A DNA stretch of 6,899 nucleotides from an uncultured Bacteroidales bacterium (GTDB taxonomy: Bacteria > Bacteroidota > Bacteroidia > Bacteroidales > Muribaculaceae), in contig URZM01000112.1 of the NCBI GenBank assembly GCA_900552315.1, positions 1 through 6,899 on the forward strand. The letters are read 5' to 3'. Position 1 is the first letter of the stretch; every line of letters begins with the position of its first letter. The translations under genes were made by a program, and so were the position numbers. Shown piece by piece: positions 1-5,817 of the stretch. The notes under the pieces are model-generated. The model had not been told where the DNA came from. It did no database searches and saw nothing but the letters and a program-made list of their open reading frames with translations.

Positions 1-53
1 GACGGGTCGGACGGGTCAGACGGGTCAGGGGGTCAGAGGGGGCAGACGGGTTC
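1..53. repeat. Degenerate 9-bp G-rich tandem repeat
   Basis: Successive units read GACGGGTCG (1-9), GACGGGTCA (10-18), GACGGGTCA (19-27), an 8-base variant GGGGGTCA (28-35), GAGGGGGCA (36-44) and GACGGGTTC (45-53). The first three are nearly identical and the later ones decay. The array starts at the window edge and may extend further left. It lies downstream of the leftward aspartate kinase gene and holds no plausible gene. The units are too short and lack spacers, so this is not CRISPR. Its function is unknown; the clustered GGG runs make the plus strand a candidate G-quadruplex former. Confidence 0.85.
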
Positions 54-73
54 ACCCGTCTGCCCCCTCTGAC
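32..73. repeat. Perfect palindrome, 20-bp arms, 2-nt loop
   Basis: Bases 32-51 are the exact reverse complement of bases 54-73, leaving TC as the central loop (in practice about 19 pairs with a TTCA tetraloop). The left arm is built from the last units of the adjacent 9-bp repeat and the right arm is their inverted copy. The minus-strand transcript of aspartate kinase would run into it 51 nt after the stop codon, so it could act as a strong 3' hairpin. No T tract follows on either strand, so it is not a canonical intrinsic terminator. It could equally be a dispersed palindromic repeat or a cruciform site. Confidence 0.85.
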
Positions 74-123
74 TTGATAAGGATGGTTTACTGTGGATTA
101 TCGGCCTGCGGGACAGGTGCCGG

Positions 124-1503
124 TCAGCGCGGGGAGAGGAAATGGGAGTGGAGGAGGGTCAGGGCCTCCGTGATGCTGCTGTGCGGCACCACTGCCGTCA
201 TTGCGAATCCGGAGGAGCCTCGACCGGAGGTCAGTATCTCTATCCCTCCGCGATGAAGCGTGTGCAGCATGCGTTCGGCAGCCGAGGACTCGGTCTTAAG
301 GTTCTCGCCTACAAGGGTCACTGTGCTCATGTCGCCTATGGTGCGCAATGTAGGACGTGTCTCCGGGGTTGCCTCACCGGAAAGGTCCTCGCGAAGGAGT
401 AGTTCGGCGCGTGCCGCGTCGGCTGCACGCAACACTATGCGTACCGGACTTTCTTCATCGTGCATACATACACTCAGCAGTATCTCTATGCCTTTTTTGG
501 ACAGTACGTTGAGGGCGCGGTTGCGCAGGGCCGATGCGTTGAAAGCCGAGGTAGGCAGGATTTCGAGCACCGAGACATCGGCTATGGAGGTCACGCCCCT
601 GAAAGGCTGCGGCACAGGCACGCGGTGTTCGTCAGTGATAAATGTTCCCGGAGCCGTATGGTTGAACGTGTTCAGGATTCTGATGGGAATGTTCTTATGG
701 AAAACAGGGTAGATAGTCGGAGGATATACCACTTTTGCCCCGAAATTGCATAAATCCATGCTCTCCAGGAAAGAGAGGTGCGGAATCACGGTGGCCTCTT
801 TTATTATTCGCGGGTCTGCGGTCATGAAGCCGTCCACATCGGTCCATATTTCCAGAGTCTCGGCATCCAGGGCTGCGGCAATCAGTGCAGCGGTGTAGTC
901 GGAGCCGCCTCTACCCAGATTGGTGATGTCGCCGTTGTCGCGGTCAGCGGATATGAATCCGGGCACCACCGCCACCTTGTAATCGGCTGATATGAAAGTG
1001 TCTCGTATGAGCCTTTCAGTAAGCTCCGCCACGGCGATGTTTCGTCCGAACCATTTCTCGGTCTTGATGAAATCCGGAGAATAGAAGCGTCTTGCACCGG
1101 TTATTATATTGGTCACCAAGATTGAGCTCATGCGCTCACCGAAGCTCACCACATTGCATAGCGTGCGCTCCGAGAGGTCTTCCACAAGCTGGATGCCGGT
1201 ATAATACTTTTTGAGCCTGTCCAGCTCGCGGCATACCTGCTCCCACACGCGCGGGCGTGCCTCACAGGGCACGAGTGCCTCGCACACCACCCTGTGCCGC
1301 TCGATTATGGTGCCATATATCTCATGCCAGGAGTCGGATCCCGAACATGCCAGCTGAGCTGCGTTTATAAGCATGTCCGTGATGCCGCCCAATGCGGATA
1401 CAACGACTATCACCGGTTCCTGACGGGTTTCCACTATATGCTTTACATGAGTAAGGCTTTCCACTGTCCCTACGGACGTGCCTCCGAATTTGAGTACGTT
1501 CAT
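124..1503 (-). CDS. lysC: Aspartate kinase, monofunctional, two ACT domains
   Basis: Phosphorylates L-aspartate with ATP, the committed step toward lysine/diaminopimelate, threonine and methionine, in the cytoplasm. The 459-residue protein has the kinase signature KFGGTSVG at 5-12, SFGERMSS at 120-127, GRGGSDYTAA at 197-206, WTDVDGF and TADPR at 220-232, and FGAKVVYPPT at 254-263. About 302-459 is a C-terminal regulatory ACT pair. There is no homoserine dehydrogenase domain, so this is not a ThrA fusion. The ATG at 1503 was chosen because MNVLKFGG matches the usual start of the family; an in-frame ATG at 1515 would add four residues. The first ACT repeat is divergent and lacks the usual (T/S)SE effector-site motif, so the feedback inhibitor cannot be predicted. 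It follows recR and the acetyltransferase on the same strand and has its own promoter at 1576-1606. The family is certain; the symbol is less so, because Bacteroidota often carry several aspartate kinases. Confidence 0.93.
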   Translation of the reverse strand: MNVLKFGGTSVGTVESLTHVKHIVETRQEPVIVVVSALGGITDMLINAAQLACSGSDSWHEIYGTIIERHRVVCEALVPCEARPRVWEQVCRELDRLKKYYTGIQLVEDLSERTLCNVVSFGERMSSILVTNIITGARRFYSPDFIKTEKWFGRNIAVAELTERLIRDTFISADYKVAVVPGFISADRDNGDITNLGRGGSDYTAALIAAALDAETLEIWTDVDGFMTADPRIIKEATVIPHLSFLESMDLCNFGAKVVYPPTIYPVFHKNIPIRILNTFNHTAPGTFITDEHRVPVPQPFRGVTSIADVSVLEILPTSAFNASALRNRALNVLSKKGIEILLSVCMHDEESPVRIVLRAADAARAELLLREDLSGEATPETRPTLRTIGDMSTVTLVGENLKTESSAAERMLHTLHRGGIEILTSGRGSSGFAMTAVVPHSSITEALTLLHSHFLSPR

Positions 1504-1570
1504 ACTCCCGATCATTGTTTATGCAGATACGGGGGCTTGGTCAAGCCACGCCGTCCTGTGCGTTCTTATA
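1504..1570 (-). promoter_or_regulatory. Predicted aspartate kinase 5' leader with small hairpin
   Basis: The predicted transcription start lies a few bases downstream of the -7 box, near 1570, giving a leader of about 65 nt. Within it, 1534-1547 is a perfect inverted repeat GGCTTG-GT-CAAGCC, foldable as a 5-bp stem with a 4-nt loop in the mRNA. There is no good Shine-Dalgarno at proper spacing; GGGAG ends one base before the ATG. The leader is far too short for a lysine riboswitch, and no other known riboswitch was recognised. Whether the hairpin regulates anything is unknown. Confidence 0.3.
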
Positions 1571-1575
1571 AATTA

Positions 1576-1606
1576 CAAAGTTAGCTAAATTGCCTGACTT
1601 GTCAAA
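1576..1606 (-). promoter_or_regulatory. Bacteroidota-type promoter for aspartate kinase
   Basis: On the minus strand TTTG (1603-1606) is followed after exactly 19 bp by TAACTTTG (1576-1583). This fits the Bacteroidota housekeeping promoter consensus TTTG-N19-TAnnTTTG. The -33 element lies inside the last codons of the upstream acetyltransferase gene and the -7 box lies just after its stop. Aspartate kinase can therefore be transcribed independently of recR and the acetyltransferase. The -7 box overlaps the palindrome TTAGCTAA (1581-1588). Confidence 0.75.
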
Positions 1607-2121
1607 ATCTTGTTGAAGACTAAAGCGTCAGTGTATTCGCCTTCTGCGCCGGAAGCTATATACTGCGGCATCGTGGCCACATGGGTGAACCCGGCTTTCA
1701 GGAACAGACGGCGGGACGCCGTGTTGGATGCGGGCACGGCGGCAATCAGCTGGTGAAGCGCCAAGTGTCGGCGGCAATAACCCTCCAGCAATGCGAGCGC
1801 GCGCGTGGCTAATCCGCGCCTTTGCAAGGCTGGGGCTATGAGAATGGCCACGCAGGCCCGGCGGTGACGTGCTTCCACGTTGTAGAGGTCCACGAGTCCC
1901 ACGGGTTCAGCTGTCTTTACGGATTCCGCCATAAGGCGCAATTGCCCCTCGTGAAAGGGGTCGGCCTCGTAGCTTTCTATGTAGCGCATGATGTTGCGGC
2001 GCGAGTAAGGGGCAAGCGTGCAGGAGCTTTGCCACAGGTCGCTGAGGTTCTCCCAGTCGTAGAGACTTAGGACATCTTCCGGCTCCAGGGCGCGCAGACG
2101 TATGTGTGTGTCGGAAAGCAT
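1585..2121 (-). CDS. GNAT-family N-acetyltransferase (RimJ/RimL/SpeG-like)
   Basis: A 178-residue single-domain GCN5-related acetyltransferase that would move an acetyl group from acetyl-CoA to an amine; the substrate is unknown. The N-terminus (RLRALEPEDVLSLYDWEN, about 8-25) matches the opening of the RimJ/RimL/SpeG branch. The acetyl-CoA pyrophosphate-binding loop is QRRGLA at 100-105, following the strand ACVAILIAPAL. The late GNAT motif N-x-ASRRLFLKAGF lies at about 133-145. The length is normal for the group. Candidate substrates include polyamines, a ribosomal protein N-terminus or an antibiotic, and the sequence does not decide between them. It starts 6 nt after the recR stop, so it is almost certainly co-transcribed with recR, and its 3' end contains the -33 element of the aspartate kinase promoter. 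Confidence 0.88.
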   Translation of the reverse strand: MLSDTHIRLRALEPEDVLSLYDWENLSDLWQSSCTLAPYSRRNIMRYIESYEADPFHEGQLRLMAESVKTAEPVGLVDLYNVEARHRRACVAILIAPALQRRGLATRALALLEGYCRRHLALHQLIAAVPASNTASRRLFLKAGFTHVATMPQYIASGAEGEYTDALVFNKILTSQAI

Positions 2122-2127
2122 GTGCCG

Positions 2128-2754
2128 TTATCTGTCAGCGAATGTGGAAGCGAAGGGTATCCTTTGTTGAATTGAGCGCCCCAGGGTCAGCTCGTCGGCA
2201 TAGTCGAGTTCCGACCCCACGCTCACCCCGCGCGCTATCACTGTCACCTTGACGGGCATGTCGCGCAGACGGCGAAAGATGTAGAAGCCGGTGGTGTCGC
2301 CCTCCATGGTTGGGCTGAGTGCGAGGATCACCTCGCGGATGTCCTGCTCTCCGACGCGATGCACCAGGGAGTCAATCTCTATGTCTTGGGGACGCACGCC
2401 CTCGATGGGGGAGATGAGGCCACCGAGCACGTGGTAAAGCCCGCGGTGCTCGTGGGTAGACTCTATGGTCAGCACGTCTTTGATGTTCTCCACCACGCAG
2501 ACCACGGATGTGTCTCTGCGCGAGTCTGAACATATGGGACAGACCTCCGACTCGCTTACATTGTGGCACACGGAGCAGTAGCGGGTCTCGCGGCGCATGC
2601 GTATTATGGCGTTGCCGAGGCTCTCGGCCATCTCGGTCGGTTGCCGCAACAGGTGCAGGGCCAGGCGCAGGGCTGTCTTCCTTCCCACGCCGGGGAGCCT
2701 CGACAGCTCGGCCACGGCATTGTCGAGCAACGATGAGTTCAATGAGTCAATCAT
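2128..2754 (-). CDS. recR: Recombination mediator protein RecR
   Basis: RecR acts with RecF and RecO to load RecA on gapped, SSB-coated DNA during daughter-strand gap repair. At 208 residues it has the usual length and domain order. A helix-hairpin-helix with LPGVGRKTALRLA lies at 20-32. A four-cysteine zinc finger uses Cys60, Cys63, Cys72 and Cys75. A Toprim domain begins at about 84 (VVCVVEN, with the conserved acidic Glu89). The C-terminal ARGVSVGSELDYADELTLGRSI lies at about 174-194 and is typical of the Walker-B-like end of RecR. The ATG at 2754 gives the normal family N-terminus and lies only 4 nt downstream of a -7 promoter box. It is the first gene of the leftward group with the acetyltransferase and is divergent from engB. 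All key residues are intact. Confidence 0.97.
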   Translation of the reverse strand: MIDSLNSSLLDNAVAELSRLPGVGRKTALRLALHLLRQPTEMAESLGNAIIRMRRETRYCSVCHNVSESEVCPICSDSRRDTSVVCVVENIKDVLTIESTHEHRGLYHVLGGLISPIEGVRPQDIEIDSLVHRVGEQDIREVILALSPTMEGDTTGFYIFRRLRDMPVKVTVIARGVSVGSELDYADELTLGRSIQQRIPFASTFADR

Positions 2755-2758
2755 GGTG

Positions 2759-2766
2759 CAAAATTA
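2759..2766 (-). promoter_or_regulatory. -7 promoter box for recR (TAATTTTG)
   Basis: The minus strand reads TAATTTTG, an exact TAnnTTTG match, followed by only CACC before the recR ATG. No TTTG is present 19 bp upstream, so the -33 element is weak or absent. The position implies a start of transcription at or within a few bases of the ATG. The box overlaps a TTAGCTAA palindrome (2764-2771), as at the aspartate kinase promoter. Confidence 0.6.
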
Positions 2767-2841
2767 GCTAAAAATCCCGAAATCGCGGTATGTCCAACGG
2801 GTTTGTGGGCACCGGAGGCGCGAGGTGTGCGAAAAAAGTGT

Positions 2842-2849
2842 TAACTTTG
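2842..2849 (+). promoter_or_regulatory. -7 promoter box for engB (TAACTTTG)
   Basis: TAACTTTG matches TAnnTTTG exactly and is followed by six bases (CAGGTA) and then the engB ATG at 2856. No TTTG lies 19 bp upstream. The box is divergent from the recR box about 75 bp away. It supports the 2856 start over the in-frame ATG at 2790, which lies upstream of this promoter and would add 22 non-conserved residues. Confidence 0.6.
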
Positions 2850-2855
2850 CAGGTA

Positions 2856-3467
2856 ATGAAAATCAACAAGGCAGAATATCTAATAAGCAATGCCAGGGTG
2901 GACAAGTGTCCAGACACCCGGGCACCCGAGTATGCGTTCATAGGCCGCAGCAACGTGGGCAAAAGCTCGCTCATAAACATGCTTACCGGGCGCAAGGCCC
3001 TGGCCAAGACGAGCCAGACCCCGGGCAAGACTTTGCTTATAAATCATTTCAGTATCAATGACGGAGCGTGGTACATAGTAGACCTGCCGGGATATGGCTA
3101 TGCCGCGCGTGGCAAGAAGCAGCGAGACGAGATTCGGCGCATCATAGAGGACTATGTGCTTTACCGCCCGCAGATGACCACCCTTTTCGTGCTGGTGGAC
3201 AGCAGGCACGCACCCCAGAAGATTGACCTTGAATTCATGGAATGGCTCGGGGAGAACGGTGTCCCGTTCTCCATAGTGTTCACAAAGGCCGACAAGCTGG
3301 GCCCGCGTGTGTTGGAATCCAATGTGGCCGCTTACCGCAAGGAGCTGTCCCGGCAGTGGGAGGAGCTGCCCCCGATTTTCATAACGTCAAGCGCCAACTC
3401 GCAGGGCCGCGAGGAACTGCTTGACTATATAGGCATGCTAAACGAGACCTGCCATGAGGAGTCCTGA
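2856..3467 (+). CDS. engB: Ribosome biogenesis GTP-binding protein EngB/YsxC/YihA
   Basis: A small Era/TrmE-class GTPase needed for late assembly of the large ribosomal subunit, and essential in many bacteria. The 203-residue product has all five G motifs: G1 GRSNVGKSS (30-38), G2 around Thr56 in TSQTPGKT, G3 DLPGYGYA (76-83), G4 TKAD (143-146) and G5 SSA (178-180). The start at 2856 gives MKINKAEYLISNA, the usual N-terminus and length of the family. The upstream in-frame ATG at 2790 is rejected because it precedes the likely -7 promoter box. It is the first gene of a rightward operon: its last 14 bases overlap the start of the glycosyltransferase gene, which suggests translational coupling although the functions seem unrelated. 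Confidence 0.97.
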   Translation: MKINKAEYLISNARVDKCPDTRAPEYAFIGRSNVGKSSLINMLTGRKALAKTSQTPGKTLLINHFSINDGAWYIVDLPGYGYAARGKKQRDEIRRIIEDYVLYRPQMTTLFVLVDSRHAPQKIDLEFMEWLGENGVPFSIVFTKADKLGPRVLESNVAAYRKELSRQWEELPPIFITSSANSQGREELLDYIGMLNETCHEES

Positions 3468-4464
3468 GCTGTCTCCACGTCCCTGCGACCGCAAAAAGGT
3501 CACGCTCTTGGTACCGGCCTACAACGAACAGGAGGTGCTTCCACTGTTTTACAAGAGGGTGAAGGCGGTCATGGCTCCGCTTGAGGACAGATATGATTTC
3601 GAGCTGCTGTTCGTGAACGACGGCAGTACGGACGGTACGCTGGGCATACTTAAGGCGATGCGGATGGCCGACCCTCGGGTGTGTTATCTGGACATGTCGC
3701 GCAACTATGGCAAGGAGATCGGGATGCTTGCCGGGTTCGACCATGCCTCCGGTGACTGCCTGGTGACCCTTGACGCGGACCTTCAGGAGCCTCCGGAGGT
3801 GATACCCGAGATGCTTGCCAGATGGGAAGAGGGTTATGACGACGTGTACGGACGCAGACGCGCGCGTAGGCAGAGCTTCATGAAACGCGTGTCGTCGCGG
3901 CTATATCACCGCATGCTCGCACGCATGAGCGGAGACGTGGATTTCAATGACGATGCAGGTGATTTCCGCTTGCTCGACCGCAAATGCATAGACGCTCTAA
4001 GCGCGTTGCGCGAGGGAGAGCGCTATACCAAGGGACTCTACGAGGTGATGGGTTTCCACAAGGCTCCGGTGGACTATGATGTGGCAGAGCGTGCCGCCGG
4101 CAAGTCAAAATGGAGTGTGGGGAAACTGATGTCGCTCGCGCTGAACGGCATAACCTCCCACTCGGTGATGCCCCTGCGTATCGCCTCGTATCTGGGGCTG
4201 TGCGTGTCGGCCGTGGCTTTCATTTATCTCCTGGTCGTGCTGGTGAAGGCCATAGGGTGGGGCGACGCGGTGGCCGGATATCCCACCATAGTCTCGCTCA
4301 TCTTGTTCTTGGGCGGCTTTATCTTGTTGGCGTTGGGTATCATAGGCGAATATCTGGGTCGTGTTTTCATGGAGACAAAACGGCGTCCTCCATATTTTCT
4401 CAATTCAATAAACGGAGATGCGCTCACTCAAAAACGCAAGCGGACCCATGAACCTGAAGGTTAA
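3454..4464 (+). CDS. GtrB/DPM1-like membrane glycosyltransferase, family 2
   Basis: Probably transfers a sugar from a nucleotide donor to undecaprenyl (polyprenyl) phosphate at the inner face of the cytoplasmic membrane, supplying a lipid-linked sugar for surface glycan modification. The 336-residue protein has a GT-A domain with VPAYNEQE at 20-27, NDGSTDGT at 55-62 and the DxD metal site in DADLQEPPE (Asp107, Asp109). Family motifs follow: DDAGDFRLLDR at 166-176, ERYTKGL at 189-195 and RAAGKSKW at 213-220. Two C-terminal membrane helices are predicted at about 243-268 and 276-302, then a short basic tail. This is the GtrB/ArnC/DPM1 arrangement. The sugar (glucose, mannose, Ara4N or other) cannot be read from the sequence. 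It overlaps engB by 14 bp and the downstream GtrA gene by 17 bp, and the GtrA partner supports the GtrB role. Confidence 0.92.
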   Translation: MRSPELSPRPCDRKKVTLLVPAYNEQEVLPLFYKRVKAVMAPLEDRYDFELLFVNDGSTDGTLGILKAMRMADPRVCYLDMSRNYGKEIGMLAGFDHASGDCLVTLDADLQEPPEVIPEMLARWEEGYDDVYGRRRARRQSFMKRVSSRLYHRMLARMSGDVDFNDDAGDFRLLDRKCIDALSALREGERYTKGLYEVMGFHKAPVDYDVAERAAGKSKWSVGKLMSLALNGITSHSVMPLRIASYLGLCVSAVAFIYLLVVLVKAIGWGDAVAGYPTIVSLILFLGGFILLALGIIGEYLGRVFMETKRRPPYFLNSINGDALTQKRKRTHEPEG

Positions 4465-4891
4465 GATTACCGGTAATTCACGCAGGAGCGAGATGCTCCG
4501 TTTCTGCATCGTGGGAGGTTTCGCCACGGTGCTTCAGTATTTGATATATATAGTATTCGTGTCAGGTGTGGGAGTGCCTGCGGTGCCGAGCACGCTGATA
4601 AGTTACGCCATCAGCTTCATATTCAATTTCGTCCTGTCCACCTTTTTCACTTTCCATACCCATCCCACGGCAAAGAAAGGGATAGGGTTCACTCTCAGCC
4701 ACTTGATAAACATGGGGCTTCAGACCGGCCTTGTAGCCATATTCAAGGGCGTCACGGGTCCGGACCTGGCCCTGCTTCCGGCCATGGCCATATCGGTGCC
4801 GGTGAATTACCTGCTTGTTCGCTTCGCGTTGACCTCGCGGCGTTTCGAGAGCAAGAAGGAGAAGGCGCGTCGTCTCGGCAGTCACCCGTGA
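4448..4891 (+). CDS. GtrA-family membrane protein (putative lipid-linked sugar flippase)
   Basis: GtrA proteins are small four-helix membrane proteins thought to translocate polyprenyl-phosphate-linked sugars across the cytoplasmic membrane. The 147-residue product has RFCIVGGFAT at about 18-27, hydrophobic segments near 18-39, 46-69, 78-101 and 107-127, the family-typical FNFVLSTFFTF at 59-69, and VPVNYLLVRF at 117-126 near the end, followed by a charged tail. The ATG at 4448 was chosen because it puts the RF-x-IVGG motif close to the N-terminus; an in-frame ATG at 4418 would add 10 residues and a larger overlap. It overlaps the glycosyltransferase gene by 17 bp, so the two almost certainly act together. 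It is the last gene of the rightward operon and stops 2 bp from the stop of the convergent transporter gene. Confidence 0.9.
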   Translation: MNLKVKITGNSRRSEMLRFCIVGGFATVLQYLIYIVFVSGVGVPAVPSTLISYAISFIFNFVLSTFFTFHTHPTAKKGIGFTLSHLINMGLQTGLVAIFKGVTGPDLALLPAMAISVPVNYLLVRFALTSRRFESKKEKARRLGSHP

Positions 4892-4893
4892 GG

Positions 4894-5817
4894 TCAGCGT
4901 GCGGTCTTGTGGTGTTTGTGATAATGTATTATCTGGTATGAGTTCACGATGTTGTGCCAGGCCACGTATGCGGCTGGGGCTATCGATGCTATGGGGTCGA
5001 GGTACGTGAGCGCAAGCCAGATGGCGAGTACCGTGTTTTTCTGTCCCAGGCTCTGGCCGCCTGTCACCTTGTCGCCGAAACGCCCCCCGACTTTCCTGCC
5101 CACAAAGAATTGCAAGGCGCATGCCACGGCCGAGCCGGCCACCAGCCCAGAGATCTCCGGCATCCTGGACAGAGCGAAATTCTTGATGATGAAGCTTACT
5201 GACGACCCCACCACTATGAAGAGCGCGACCGCCCACATATAGAATGAGAGGGTCTGGTTCCCGGCCAGGAAAGCGTGGGCCTTGCGCCAGGAATACCGCA
5301 GCACGAAGGCCGTGATGATGGGAAGCAGCAGCAGCGGGAGCACGGAGGAGCAGATGCGGTAGAACGATTCCAGAAATGTCATCTCCGGGTGGTCGCCTAT
5401 GGCGGCGAGCACAGCCGGTCCGGCTATGGCCACCGTGAGGTTGCATACCAGTGAATAGGTGGCCACATGTGTCACACTGCCTCCCAACATGCCGGTGATT
5501 ACCGGAGCCGCTGTGGCCGTGGGCACGAAAATGCAGATGAACACTCCCGTGGCCACCGTGTGGCTGAACGGCATTAGCGCGAAAAAGGAGGCTGCCGCCA
5601 TCAGCATCTGGGCCATGAGCAGGCTCATCTGGAATTTGCCTATCTTGAAATCCGAGGGCCTGATGCGGCAATATGTGATTGTCAGCATGCAGAAAATCAG
5701 GTAAGGCGAGAGGAATTGCAGATAGCCGATCCAGTTGTAAAACATTACACCGCCGGCCATGGCAATGGGCAGCATCCAGTCCTTGAGGGTGCTGCGCAGG
5801 GATGCGTGCTTGCTCAT
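4894..5817 (-). CDS. BASS-like (bile acid:sodium symporter family) transporter
   Basis: A 307-residue multi-helix membrane protein (about 9-10 hydrophobic segments) resembling the BASS superfamily, whose members carry bile acids, pantothenate, pyruvate and other organic anions. Recognisable elements are FVPTATAAPVITGMLGGS at about 97-114, in the place of the first broken-helix motif, and SLGQKNTVLAIWLAL at 256-270 with YLDPIASIAPAAYVAWHN following, in the place of the second. Compared with ASBT-type proteins, the expected Glu and Gln in the second motif appear as Ser256 and Lys260, and the Ser-Asn pair of the first motif as Ala104-Pro105, so sodium coupling is doubtful. The C-terminus is histidine-rich (HYHKHHK). 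Its ATG overlaps the luxS stop by 1 nt (TGATG), implying translational coupling with luxS. The substrate is unknown; the context suggests a metabolite of the SAH/LuxS pathway. Confidence 0.8.
   Translation of the reverse strand: MSKHASLRSTLKDWMLPIAMAGGVMFYNWIGYLQFLSPYLIFCMLTITYCRIRPSDFKIGKFQMSLLMAQMLMAAASFFALMPFSHTVATGVFICIFVPTATAAPVITGMLGGSVTHVATYSLVCNLTVAIAGPAVLAAIGDHPEMTFLESFYRICSSVLPLLLLPIITAFVLRYSWRKAHAFLAGNQTLSFYMWAVALFIVVGSSVSFIIKNFALSRMPEISGLVAGSAVACALQFFVGRKVGGRFGDKVTGGQSLGQKNTVLAIWLALTYLDPIASIAPAAYVAWHNIVNSYQIIHYHKHHKTAR

Noticed and set aside
1..53. CRISPR array or start of one
   Set aside because: Units are 9 bp with no spacers and accumulate substitutions; no cas gene is present.
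32..75. Intrinsic terminator for aspartate kinase
   Set aside because: The hairpin is strong, but no T tract follows it on either strand, so it is annotated as a palindromic repeat with only possible termination activity.
103..121. Small hairpin (CCTG/CAGG) just beyond the aspartate kinase stop as a terminator
   Set aside because: The stem is only four pairs with a bulged extension and no T tract follows it; likely chance.
1504..1570. Lysine riboswitch before aspartate kinase
   Set aside because: The predicted leader is about 65 nt, much shorter than the lysine aptamer, and contains only one small hairpin.
2790..2855. N-terminal extension of EngB from an upstream ATG
   Set aside because: It lies upstream of the likely -7 promoter box, and the added 22 residues do not belong to the family, whose usual start matches the ATG at 2856.
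4562..5671. Minus-strand open frame of 369 codons across the GtrA and transporter genes
   Set aside because: It is out of frame with the transporter gene and antisense to GtrA, and its translation is low-complexity, rich in His, Gly and Arg, with no recognisable domain. It is a G+C-driven shadow.
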